Shown: positions 11,425 to 22,274 of the stretch, piece by piece
How the letters are laid out: the number at the start of each line of letters is the position of its first letter
Position numbering within the stretch: the stretch's first letter is position 1
From: Serpula lacrymans var. lacrymans S7.9
Taxonomy: Eukaryota; Basidiomycota; Agaricomycetes; Boletales; Serpulaceae
DNA length: 64,000 nucleotides
Assembly (NCBI RefSeq): GCF_000218685.1
Contig: NW_006763290.1
Coordinates: forward strand, 5,296,908 to 5,360,907
Reading direction: 5' to 3'
Notes under the pieces: generated by a model
Seen by the model: only the letters and a program-made list of their open reading frames with translations
Databases searched by the model: none
Told to the model about the DNA's origin: nothing
Made by a program: the position numbers and the translations under genes

Positions 11425-11805
11425 CGTCCACGGTGGTGAGAGGTCGTTGTATTGCGGAAAGGTCAAGTGGAGCACCGAGCAACGCTTGGCTGAGGGACGC
11501 GCAGCGACCGCATTGGGTGATATCATTACGTAAATTTTATTTTCCGATTCCCACGCTCTCATCTCCCCCCGAATTTTTCTTGTCAGCGTTGTCCGAAGGT
11601 TGAACTCCAACCACCATCATCTACAGCAGTAATCGTCTGTCTTTTAGCCCTGGCTAAGAATTAGGCCTATCTGGTACCAACCAATCCCTCGAATTTCATC
11701 TGTGGCCCAGTCTCCTTGTCATATTTCACCGCCTGGATTTAAATCACCTTCGTCCTACACCTAAGCTGCGCATCAGAGAGCATCTTCACATCTGAGAAAT
11801 CAGGA

Positions 11806-14783
11806 ATGAATCGGCATCATCCTTACGGAGGGTTTGAAACCTCTGCTCGGAGAGGTGGTTCTCCTGGAGGTCCTGGACCGGATAGGACATATCATCATAG
11901 AGGCGCCCCTCGTGGGAGAGGATTCGGCCGGGGTCGGGGAGGAGGCTATAATGCTTTCGATGCTAATGCAGCCCAAAGCTCCTCTCCTTACGACCAAGCT
12001 CCACCCCAGAGCGATATTGGAATCTACAATAATTACGATTCTGGCTCACAAGAACAACCCTTTTACCAAAATGGCAACGCTGGTTATGGTGGTGGCCCTT
12101 CTCAGTATACTGCCCCTCCTGCCTCAGATGGCTACAACCAGGCTTACGGCAATTTTGAAGGTGCGCTTGAAATTAAGACTGAAAAACATCGAGCGAATTA
12201 TAGGCATATACTCGTCTTTAAATTTTGAAGTAAAGCGCATGCAAACCTGACGATGTATACGTTGCAAGAGATGCAAATGCTGTTGTCGAGAGGTCGTCAG
12301 GCAATGAGAGCCTTTCCTGCAAGCTTAAGCTATCCATTAGCGAGAGCCATGTCGTGAGGTTGGGTTATCATCGCGAAAATTGCTGGGATGAGAATCGTGC
12401 GAATGCTGTGATCGTCGGATCCTTGACATATGCCGGGAGAACTTGTCTTTTTTGCCAAAGTTCTGCTGAACTGTCGCTTTGGCCTGGTGGCAGTATTGTT
12501 CGTTCGCCTTTGCTGCGCATCCGCTTCTGCTCTCCTTAGTTTTCTGGTATTTTTGGCCTTTAAAAGAAACATATCTCACATCTCGGTCCTTTGTTAGACG
12601 GAACAGACTCAAATTATGACGAGGGAGCTTACGGTAATCGCTCCGGAAAACGTATCGTACGACGGGAAAGGGATGACAAGGTGCACGATTCTATTATAGA
12701 AGAACGTATTCAACGTGAACGTCCTTGTCGTACACTTTTCATACGCAATATCAAGGCAAGTCTTACCTCTGAAATATTGAGATTTATCGCTTGCGTGTGG
12801 AGCGCTCCTTTTGCGTTTTTCTTCTCGCTTCATTTCGTTCCGTGTGTACGATCGTAAGGAGCTAATGAGATTGGTCTTTCGTGTTGCAGTATGAAACTAA
12901 TAGTGAAGACGTACGCCACTCTTTTGAAGAACATGGAGAGATCAAAACTTTCTTTGACCTTATATCGACACGAGGAATGGTCTTTGTTACTTACGTGAGT
13001 GACCTGTGATACAGCTCTAGTATCGGTCTAAGATATTGCAAATTTTCAGTATGACTTGCGAGCAGCTGAGCGTGCGAGAGATCGTTTACAAGGCTCTGAG
13101 ATTAGTGGTCGACCTGTAAGTTTACTGAATCCAGTGCCCAAGCGGACATCAACTAAGTTCCTCTTTTTTTGACAGATCGATGTACATTATTCTCTCCCAC
13201 GTGATGATCAACGGCAGGGAGGTGACAAAAATCAGGTGCATTGGGACGACTGTTGTTGTTTCACGTTTTGAAATCTTGTTCACACGTCTTTCCCTTTATA
13301 ATAGTTACAGGGCACCGTTATAGTCACCCTCCGTAATTCCCCTTCCGGTCAACCCATCGATGATAATGAAGTGCGACGTAAGTTCCAGCAATTTGGGGAT
13401 GTGAAATCCGTACGACCAATTGGGGATCGTGGCGAGTAAGTATCGCACATATCCTTTTCCTCGAATCGACATATCTGACTGTTGAATTGAATTAGTCAAC
13501 GCTACGTCGAATTTTATGATATCAGGGTACGTGAATACTAATTATCGTATATCATATTACTTTATCGACTGATATGTGTGCAGGCTTGCGAGGAATCGTA
13601 TGATCGACTGAGACATCAAGGCTTACAAGATGGAGTCATGGACATTGTCTTTGCATGGGATGTGACGGAGGGCAATGGCCCTCCGAATAGCGGCGGACAA
13701 AGGTATCTGAAATAGAGATATCCTTCAACATTTGTATGCTAACAAGTGGCGTGATTTAGGCGCGATGACAGAAACTATGAAGGTGGTGGTGGAGGTGGCC
13801 GTGAGTGGGATGATGGTCCACGTGGGCACTCCCGTGGTCGAGGGCGTGGACGCGGACGTGGTAGGGGACGTGGCGGAGGTGGAGGTGGAGGTGGGGGCGG
13901 AGGCGGCGGTGGAGGTGGCGGAGGTGGTGGCGAGGACTGGGAACGCCGTGACGAATGGGGCCGCGATCGTGACCGTCCCGCCCGCTATGATGATGATTAC
14001 AGAGGTCGAGGTGGTAGAGGTGGCGGTGGCGGATACGGGGACAGATTTGACAGCAGAGGAGGTGGGGGTGGATACGGACCGTCTCCTGGATACAGCGAGC
14101 CAACAAACACAGCAGCTGCATATAATCAGCCTCCTCCAGCCGTGCAGCCCGTGAGTATTCCTCAAGACCTAGGATGTCTAGTTCTGACAAATATACAGCC
14201 GATTGACGAACGCTTGGAGCAAGCTCGAAAAGTTCAACAACTCCTTGCTGCTCTAAAACAACCTCAGAACGGCGGTGGTTTGAACAGCACAGGCGGACTT
14301 GGACCGCCCCCACCACCGCCTGGTGCCCTCAACATGCCACAAATGCCTCCTCAAGTCCCTAATCCTCCTCCCTACTATCAACCACCTCCTCCCATGCAAC
14401 AAGCTCAACCTCCTTACCCGGGCCAACTTCCGCCACCTGGTGGGAACTCCAATCCTTATGGAATGCCCCCCCAAGCACCCACTCCTCAGCCAGGACAGGG
14501 TCCGCCAAATTTGGCTAATTTGCCTCCCAACATCCTTGCCTTGCTTCAACAAACTACTCAAGGACCTCCACCGCCGCCACCACCATCTGGCCAGTATGGG
14601 CTCCCTCCTCACCAAATGATGACACCGCCTCCAATGTCTAGTATGCCTCCGGGTGCACCACAGCCAGGTAATCCTGGTTATCAGCAGCTTATGGCTTATC
14701 TGGTGAGTAATTTGTTTATATACTGAGGTTTCTAATGATGCTGATGTACGTGCTTATTTTAGCAATCTCAAAAGCGTACTTAG
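11806..14783 (+). CDS. Two-RRM RNA-binding protein with RGG box and Pro-rich tail (Mei2-like RRMs)
   Basis: The start is ATG 11806. Residues 1-119 are Gly/Arg/Tyr rich (RGRGFGRGRGGGYNAF). RRM1 is spread over several exons: RTLFIRNIK, then FEEHGEIKTFFDL and RGMVFVTY. RRM2 follows with GTVIVTLRN, then KFQQFGDVKSVRP and QRYVEFYDIR. The paired layout recalls Mei2/Nrd1-type proteins. After RRM2 comes a long arginine/glycine tract (RGG box, about 13780-14080) and a Pro/Gln-rich tail (about 14290-14700). A last mini-exon encodes QSQKRT before the TAG at 14781-14783. Two oddities are an intron of about 435 nt (12163-12597) and a GC-AG intron (12756-12889). A role in mRNA metabolism is inferred from the domains; the exact orthologue is not certain. 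Confidence 0.85.
12163..12597 (+). other. Unusually long intron in the RRM gene
   Basis: The donor GTGCGC follows GAAG, and the acceptor TTGTTAG precedes ACGGAACAG. Joining gives a phase-1 junction (G+AC, an Asp codon), so the flanking frames agree. The other introns in this gene are about 50-135 nt. The minus strand is open for 91 codons across 12612-12337, and part of the plus strand is open too. No domain or snoRNA was recognised. Confidence 0.55.
12756..12889 (+). other. GC-AG intron
   Basis: The exon ends ATCAAG and the intron begins GCAAGT and ends TTGCAG. The next exon starts TATGAA, joining RNIK to YETNSEDV in frame within RRM1. No GT donor nearby gives an in-frame join, so this looks like a genuine non-canonical donor. 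Confidence 0.75.
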
Positions 14784-15012
14784 GTGCGCAGTGTGTAACG
14801 GTCTCAATTTCGTAGTTCTTTTGTCCATATTGACTTCGTCTTCTGACGTATAATATATGTATATATGTACTTATGTGTTGACCAAATAAGGGATTGATCT
14901 TTACTCCCTCTTCAAGTTCTCTCGTCTGCATCTAAAAGCAATAGAAGCTGATATGTCACTTACAGCGTTCAATGGGATACCAGGGAAATGTGATTGAAGC
15001 TATGGGAGATTC

Positions 15013-15641
15013 TCAACTGATATGAATTTCCGATGCTTCTGCATCTGCCCTCTCACGTCGACGGTCCCTGCAATATCCATCAATGTGCACAAGATTATCA
15101 GGTATGGCTATTGATAGAGTCTGCGTTGGTAACGATGTGACAGACATTTCTTTTCGTCGCAGCCGAATCAGGTCTTTCAATGCCCTCAGACTGGTGGTAG
15201 TGCAGCTTTGCACGTGGGAGATCGTATCATGATGTATGGTGCGCGATGCCTTCATGTATCCTGAAATGCTTCAATGTACTCAAAAAGATAGGTGGATGAC
15301 CAAGTGGACCCCCTGTGAGCTTTCCAGTAAGCTCAATGCTATCTGCGAGATACGACCACAACTGGCACGCACGTTCCATTGGCGGTGCAAAGGACACTCC
15401 CCCTGACTCATTAATTTTTCTCGTGATAGCGTGCGCTATCCTTAGCATATGTGCCTCTTTGCCATAGACAATTCCAAGGATCTCTGAACAATTCTAGCTA
15501 TCTTGCTGGTTATCACAAATAATTGGCCTCCTTGTCATAGACACCCTCAGGCTCACTCTTGTTCAGGACTGTTTCTGGGGCCGCATCGTTGGCAAGCTGT
15601 AGTTCTTCTATTTTATCTACACCGTCAGTTGCGACAGCCAT
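15013..15641 (-). pseudogene. Uncharacterised small gene, possibly broken by a partial exon duplication
   Basis: No family is recognised. From ATG 15641 a good-looking frame (MAVATDGVDKIEELQ to VYDKEANYL) ends at a stop near 15512. About 75 bp further on a second frame contains a near-copy, VYGKEAHML, and continues RIAHAITRKINESGG and ACQLWSYLADSIELTGK to a stop at 15227. A third frame (SLRALKDLIRLRRKEMS onward) runs on to 15013. No splice pair I tried joins all parts cleanly. Both halves look like real protein, so this is either a gene with an exon structure I could not solve or a recent pseudogene carrying a partial tandem duplication. Confidence 0.4.
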
Positions 15642-15880
15642 TTTGGTTGACTAGAAATCGTGTTGCTTTGAATGCACCTTTTTTATCAATATAACAACCC
15701 AGTCATTATAGTCGTATTCTGCTAGTGTCATAAAATTTCAATACAATATCGATAAACAAATTCCTAATCGGAGAAATAAAACGATAGTTAACCGAAGCCA
15801 GATTCGATACACATCAAGTTAACTGATCACTCTCCTTCCACTTAATTGGCCATACAAAGAACATGACACAAAATTTTTAA

Positions 15881-18784
15881 CTAGACTTCCGCACAATCCG
15901 GTTCGTCTTCTTCCGCCTCTCGAGTGTTTTTGTCGCGTGAAGACCAGCTCGAAGTGAGGAGCACGATCGCAGCAACCACCAAAGAGTAAGTCAAACTGGC
16001 AATCAAACCGGCCCATAACCCAGAGAGCCCCCAATGGCGGCCAAAAGCCAAGTAAAGTCCCAAAGGAATCCCTAATACGCAGAACAAACAAACACATAAG
16101 TCAGCATGATAACAGCGAGCTCTGGTTCTGTGGAGGTCTCACCTACGAAGTAATCAGAGCTTTGGGACGAAAGCACGTGAGTTGGATGAAGAGTAATATG
16201 TTAGAATAGGTATGAGATGTACCTGGCATTTAAAGCTGGATAGATGGCCTTTGTGTATGTGCACCATTAGTCGCAAGGTAATTCTGATGATGCCATAGAT
16301 GACGAACCGTTTTCCCCAGAGCACCTAGCATACCATCAACCCAGGCACCAAGCCCATGAACAGCTTGGAAAAGGGCAATAAAGGGCAAGACAGAGGCGAC
16401 GTTTTGCAGCACAGCTAGATCAACGTACCGTGATTAGTAAACGAGTTCACATCATGTTGAATTTATGCTAATACCGGGATCATTATTGAACAGTTCACCC
16501 CAAGAATCCGCAGAAGCCAACAGGACGTTACTAATAAGTCAATGCATGTGATTAGAACGATAGTGAGATAAAATACAACACGATATACATACCTAAGCGT
16601 TAACACCCCGAATACTGTAGCTACAAAGGACACCAATGTTGCGATTCTGGCCCTGACCACATCTCCTCTCCCCAAGAGCTTCTTGACACTGATGCAAATT
16701 AAGATATCGTTCAATTCAAGAGGAGTGATATAAACTGTATGCTTTGGTCTCACCGATTAGAAGACGATGATGACAGAGCGCGAGGTGCTTGATGAAGTGT
16801 TGTAGCAGTAGTAAGCAAGATAGCCTGAGTAGCTAAAGCAATAGGGCCCAGCCTAAAAGCGTAGCGTCCATGTGAACAACTGGAAAACAATAACAAAATA
16901 TTGCCCTACATGCTGGCCGCAACTGCATATGTGGCCGGCTCAGCGCAGGTCTACAGCAGGATACCAGGGATGGTACTTACGACCACCAAGATCTTTAGAC
17001 CACAACTGCGAAGCACTCCGAGCTGGCCATTGGAACACGTCAATACATAGCATAATAGCACGTATAACTAGCTCACCAACGCCAGAGATACCTGCAACCA
17101 AGAGGTCATACATGCCATGGAAAAAAGGGGGAGGAGGTGACGATCGCGCGAATAGTTCTTCTCGTTTGGTGACGACTCTTTTGAGAATATAAAAAAATAG
17201 GAGTATAGAGATGAGATTGTGACTGATTGCGGTAGACACTGGGGCTCCTACAAAGCCCAGGCGGAACGATTCTGGCCCGTCGACTGTGATCGAGTGAGTG
17301 AAAAAGCTCGGGTTTAACAGAAAAAAGAATGATGCAAACCAAGTAGATAATTAAGGAGCATGTTCAGGGGTGCTGTCATTGTAAGAATACGAGTATGAAC
17401 GGAGGAAAGATCTTTGATCCATCACGGTAAGTAACTCTGAGGTCGTGCAGTCACAACTAACTTACCTTGTGAAATCAAGTATCGTCTACAATCCTTTATC
17501 AATATCAGAGCATAGAGAAGCTTGCAGCAGTCACACCTACTTTGCTATCTCGTTGAAAGCGTAGGATGGTAGACCAATGGCAGTAAATCTCAGAAATTGA
17601 GAAGCTAAGCTTGCGACCTCTGGATCTTGGCCGATTTGGAGTAGTAATGATTCAGCTTGGAACCAGAGTTGGACGATCGGCTGTACGTGAAGTGTGTAAA
17701 ACGCATATAAGCCATGAGAGATAAATTACCATTAAAACGATCGCTGTGATAAGGGCTGTGCGAAGACACCAGACAGTAGCGAGGTGATGATCTGAACCAG
17801 CTGATGCAAGGAGGCCATCAAGCGCACTGAAAAATATAAGATGAGAATTCAACTTCAAGGCAATAACGAACTAGATGCACCTGATGAAGCCTTGAATGAT
17901 ACTGTGACCTGTAATACTCGCGGCCATGGTACCTATCGTCGAAGCAGCAAGGGTCGTGGTTGATAGGTGTCCAAGGGACACCGTAGGGGCTACCGCTAGC
18001 GAATGCTCCTGGATATGCGAACTTTGGACGGCATTCAGCGAAACATGTCCCTTGCAAAGATTATAAATGACGCTTACAAGAAGAGGGGCCCAGCATATTT
18101 CGATAAGACAAACACCTCGATAAACAATTGAAGCAGGAGACTTTGATTATCACTATTATTATCTCCATAAGCCTCGATATCGGGAACACGACTCATAATA
18201 GGGCCGGTCAATGTGACCACAAGCGCCTTGATGCGCTTCTCGGCATAGCCTTTTGGATCCTTGCCCGCGCGCAGAGCCTCGCCCAGCAGAGGAGACGTTT
18301 CGGACACCAGTCCCTCTACATCTGCAATATCGACATTGACCTCGGTCTGCTTACCGTCCGCGGTGGTAGCGACGGCTGTCCCGCTGATGCGAGTGCTAAT
18401 AAATCGCCCAACGATGGGGATCCTGGAGGCATAGGAGACGAGTAGGGTGCGTCCTTCGGTTTCAATCATGTGTATGGCTTGACTTTCAAGTTGATGGACG
18501 TCGATATATTCGGGATCTGTGAGAGCGGCGACGACGAGGGCGCGTCCTTCCGTCTCTACTATGCCTGTCACTTGTGCTTGGAGTTGGTGGACATCCAAGG
18601 ACTCTGGGACATTGTTCGCATCACCAGAAGGTTTGATAGTTTCATGTTCATCAGATAGAAATGCTTGTAGGGCGGTCGAGGGATCGGTGATGGACTGTAT
18701 GTCGTTTGATATATTTGCAGGGGACACGGAAGCGTGCAGCTGAGTGACACTAATTTGCTGTTCGATCTCCATGATGTTAACCAT
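15881..18784 (-). CDS. MATE-family efflux transporter with long N-terminal extension
   Basis: This is a multidrug/toxin extrusion (MATE) antiporter, expected to export small molecules in exchange for H+ or Na+. The start is ATG 18784 (MVNIMEIEQQ). The first exon, to about 18076, is about 235 codons. Only its end (EVFVLSKYAGPLF) corresponds to the usual MATE start, so about 220 residues are extra. They contain two similar segments, DVHQLQAQVTGIVETEGRAL and DVHQLESQAIHMIETEGRTL. Downstream exons give HIQEHSLAVAPTVSLGHLST, TTLAASTIGTMAASITGHS, GFISALDGLLASAGSDH and LQIGQDPEVASLASQF. The final exon ends in a hydrophobic helix (GLWAGLIASLTYSLVVAAIV) and an acidic tail to the stop at 15881. At least ten short introns are present and not all are resolved. 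MATE proteins normally have 12 membrane helices. Confidence 0.85.
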
Positions 18785-19222
18785 GTCTAGGGGAGCTCAG
18801 AGGACGAACGAAAAGTCGAGCGGTGGGAAATGAGCAGGACCGAAATCAAAATATCTTCCGGAGAACAGAGCCCATGTTTTCTGATATGGACTAGCAGGAT
18901 TCCATGTTCGCATCTTGTCAGAGGGTCCCGAATATCAGAGCCGCTAGAATATCAAAACGTAAAGACATTCACAGCTTTGCACACAAAGTTTAAAGTGACT
19001 TCTACGCAATAAACTTGCATTCTTGCTGGTGATCATTCGATGGTCCTTACAGCGCTGGAGTGCCAGAGAAAGCTGGGTTGCTGTATTAGCCATTTTCTAT
19101 GATTCTTGTGGTTCAGGTTTGAGAGGAAGGGTCATGGTATGAAGCGCACTGTTTTAAATTGAGCTCCGCGAATATACTTCCACCGCTCTCGTCTTCGGCG
19201 CGCTCCGTTTTCGTTCCCAAAA
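18785..19222. promoter_or_regulatory. Divergent intergenic region (MATE / LAMTOR2-like)
   Basis: This 438-bp spacer lies between two start codons facing away from each other, so it should hold both promoters. I saw no clear TATA box or other specific site. Confidence 0.4.
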
Positions 19223-19776
19223 ATGCTTGTTCTTTCCGCAATCCACAAATACCTGTCCCAGATCCTTTGTCAAGACCTCCACACCGCCCTGCTCCTCAAT
19301 CCAGAGGGCTCTTTGGTGTCTGTTGCAGCAAACCCACAACGTCCAAAGGACCAAATACGTATTGTCGCAGCACTGAGTGCTGAAGTATGGCAAGAGACTC
19401 GAGGACAGGCATTTGGGATGGTCGAGAGTGAGGTACTTGCCCCTTGTATCGCAGGTGATTCGTGTCTAACCATCATGCGACCTTTGTCAAAGCTCGGGCG
19501 CATCCTAGTAATTGCTATTGAGAATGAAGTGCCCCCTGAAAACCGGGATCCTTTATTGCTGTTGGCTCTGAATGCGACACCTTCAGTGGAGTGGGAAGTA
19601 TTGCAAATGAAGGTGCGCGTCATAGTCACTGCTGTATACTTCCGAAACTGATCCTAATTTCTCAGGGAAAAAAGATGGCCAGGTACCTGGCTCCCTCTGT
19701 GAACAAATATCGTGAACAGTTTGAGGCTTCTAAAGCCCCAAGCAACACTCCTTCACCAAACCGGTCTGCTCGCTAG
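19223..19776 (+). CDS. Roadblock/LC7 protein, LAMTOR2-like (Ragulator/EGO subunit)
   Basis: The exons 19223-19432, 19493-19612 and 19666-19776 join in phase 0 to give 146 residues. The sequence has the roadblock pattern: an N-terminal helix (LSAIHKYLSQIL), TALLLNPEGSLVSVA, a helix with IRIVAALSAEVWQET, then ELGRILVIAIEN and a C-terminal helix (LQMKGKKMARYLAPSVNKY). The pattern aligns by eye with LAMTOR2/p14, a scaffold that holds Rag GTPases and TORC1 signalling at the lysosome or vacuole. Intron 1 is 60 nt with no in-frame stop, so retaining it would insert 20 residues rather than truncate the protein. The tail after the domain is short and Ser/Pro rich. The assignment is from pattern only; another roadblock paralogue is possible. 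Confidence 0.72.
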
Positions 19777-20488
19777 ATGGCGCTGTTGCTGTGTTATATC
19801 TCATATCGAGATATATGAGTAAGTCAGGGCGCCTCGTTACTTTATCTCGCTGGCGCCTGATTAAGCATTTGCCGACAAGGATGTTTCAGCTCTCTACGAT
19901 GAGATACGCCGCGTTATTTAGAAGGATAGATGTCAGCTATCACAAGATGGTCAGCCTATTGCAGAAAGGATGGTGGCGATCAGGACATTCGCTGTACACC
20001 GAAAGGCAGCTATGTAAATGGAGGATTTGATCCCATTCAATGTGCCGAAACAAGTCGGGTTTAAAACTGAAGTGGCTGTTTCAAGGCTACTTTTGTGGAG
20101 ATAGATGACGTGCAGCAAACCCTTTAAAGAAAGCACCTCACTTGGGTCCGCCTGCATGTTAAACGGCATTATCTCTCAGAGCTATTGCCTTACTGCATCT
20201 ATGCCGTTGAGATGTAGTACATAAAAGAGCAGAATACATCCTGAAGGTGTGTTAACAATTGCCCGAAATGCGGTTGTCTGCATGCAATGCTCGTGTCAAA
20301 AGAGACCTATCGTATAAGGCGCGTTTGAGCATACGCGGGAAAAACTGGAACCCGGTTACGATAGGCACCACCAAGCTAAGGCGACGCTCTGCCAGCCATT
20401 TTCACCGTGTCGCTGCCCAAAACACTCTGGCAAACGTTGGCGACAACGTCGACCCCTTCCTACCCTCTTAATACTTTCTGCTTTTAAT
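19777..20488. other. Intergenic spacer upstream of COQ1
   Basis: About 710 bp between two plus-strand genes. It should contain the 3' UTR of the roadblock gene and the COQ1 promoter. No gene or specific motif was recognised. Confidence 0.45.
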
Positions 20489-22016
20489 ATGTCGCGGTGG
20501 TCTGGTGCAGTCTCCACCATATGTTTTGCTTCACGAACAAACCGAGGCGTCACGCGATCGTGTTCTGCCATACGAAAACATAGCGTATTCGCCCAGCAGC
20601 AAAAAATACAGTCTCAGTCATCTGCATCTTCAGTTGTCGCAGACGCAGTACCACCAGCACGACCAGACCCGTATAAGCTACTAGCACCTGAGCTCGCCCA
20701 CCTCCGAACAACATTGCTGAACCTCCTTGGCTCGTCGCACCCGTCCCTCAATGACATAGCGCAGTACTACTTTCTGCACCCCTCAAAGCAGCTCCGTCCA
20801 CTCCTCGTCCTCCTCTTTTCTCGTGCTACAAACGGTCTCGGACGCGACTGGGAGCTCAAGCACTGGGCTGCAGAATGCGAAGGCGCAGGAGGACGGACAG
20901 AAGAGCTCGACCGCCCTCTGACGCGTCCAGACGTCCTCAATGACTGGAATCCCCACATGCCAGACCACACAGCGTCCTTCGAGTCCGCCTTCTCAATACA
21001 ACCTCCCACCATCCCCACCCCGCCCCCCGTCTTCACGCCCTCCTCGTCCACCCGCGATACGTCCCTCTTCTCATCCTCAGACGTGCTGCTACCCACCCAG
21101 CTGCGCCTCGCCCAGATCGTGGAGATGATACACGTCGCCTCGTTACTCCACGACGATGTCATCGACAAGTCCCCCCTCCGCAGAGGTTCTGCTTCCGCCC
21201 CAGCTGCTTTCGGCAACAAACTCTCCGTCCTGGGCGGCGACTTCCTCCTCGGACGTGCCAGCGCAGCCCTCTCTCGTCTGGGCGACAACGAAGTCGTCGA
21301 GCTGATCGCAAGCGTTATTGCCAATCTCGTGGAAGGCGAGATTCTGCAGATGAAGGAGGTCCATGCCCCCGAACTCGGTCTCGTAGGCACGCCCAGGGCT
21401 GGCAGAGAAGGCTGGAATATTTACCTCAAGAAGTGCTATCTCAAAACTGCCAGTCTGATGGCAAAGGGCGCACGTGCTGCCGTAGTCTTGGGAGGCTGTA
21501 AGGAAGGCGAGGTTTGGAAGGAGGTTGCATATGCATATGGCCGCAACGTCGGCATAGCATTCCAGGTCCATACTTCCTCTACATATTCTTGAGAAACCGT
21601 ACCTGACTGCATATTCTCCTTCTAGCTTGTTGACGATATCTTGGATTACGAGGCAGGAGAGGCCACCCTCGGCAAACCTGGAGGTGCAGATCTCCAGCTA
21701 GGACTTGCCACAGGACCTGCTCTCTATGCCTGGGAGGAACATCCAGAAATGGGACCTCTTATCGAACGCAAATTCGAGAAAGAGGGCGATGTCGAGCTGG
21801 TGAGCGCCGTGAACTCAACTTGCCCTGCTTCCTGTTATCTTATTTTTGATTTAGGCTAGAGACCTCGTTCGACGTTCATCAGGTGTAGAACGCACGAGAG
21901 ATCTCGCTCTGGCGCATGCCGACAAAGCAAGAGAAGTGTTAGGGTTGTTACCAGACAGCGATGCGAAAATAGCGTTAGAGGTGTTGACAGAACGAGTGGT
22001 CAAGCGGACATGGTGA
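20489..22016 (+). CDS. COQ1: Mitochondrial trans-polyprenyl diphosphate synthase (ubiquinone side chain)
   Basis: It builds the long isoprenoid tail of ubiquinone from isopentenyl diphosphate in mitochondria. The exons 20489-21565, 21626-21799 and 21855-22016 are all in phase 0 and give 470 residues. The first 45 or so residues are rich in Arg/Ser and lack acids, as in a mitochondrial presequence. Family motifs include PSKQLRPLLVLLFS, the first Asp-rich motif in ASLLHDDVIDKSPLRRG, LGGDFLLGRAS, YLKKCYLKTASLMAKG and the second Asp-rich motif in FQLVDDILDYE. A Pro/Ser-rich insert (about residues 160-195) before the first Asp-rich motif is low-complexity and not part of the catalytic fold. The protein ends ALEVLTERVVKRTW. 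All catalytic aspartates are present. Confidence 0.93.
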
Positions 22017-22274
22017 TAGACTTCAAATTACTAGAATAAGTTAGCACGCACACCTCTTGCACTAGAAGGACGGTCGAGGTTCACATGACAATAATTCAAC
22101 TCACATCTCTAAGATTTTACTATGACAAAGGCGTATTAAGAATATACATTGACTGGCTTCGAACGGAGATCCGCGCCGCGAGTTAGCGTAATTTGGATAT
22201 AACATATATTTTGTTTCCTCTACCAAAAAGCCCTCGCAAACTAACAAAAGTTGCATACGACAATACAATGCTTT

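Noticed and set aside
12250..12360. Plus-strand frame beginning KPDDVYVARDANAVVE as an exon of the RRM gene
   Set aside because: It looks protein-like, but no acceptor gives an in-frame join to the upstream exon, while skipping it joins the flanking exons perfectly. Kept only as part of the long-intron observation.
12470..12520. U4 snRNA-like string (GGTGGCAGTATTGT)
   Set aside because: Only a short match; the following conserved U4 sequence and stem structure are absent.
13725..14316. Two long minus-strand frames (146 and 186 codons), Thr/Ser- and His-rich
   Set aside because: They are the complement of the Gly/Arg-coding RGG tract of the RRM gene; the low complexity explains the lack of stops.
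20767..21390. 207-codon open frame on the minus strand
   Set aside because: It lies exactly antisense to the conserved COQ1 coding exon and is rich in Arg/Ser/Pro, as expected from the GC-rich codons opposite.
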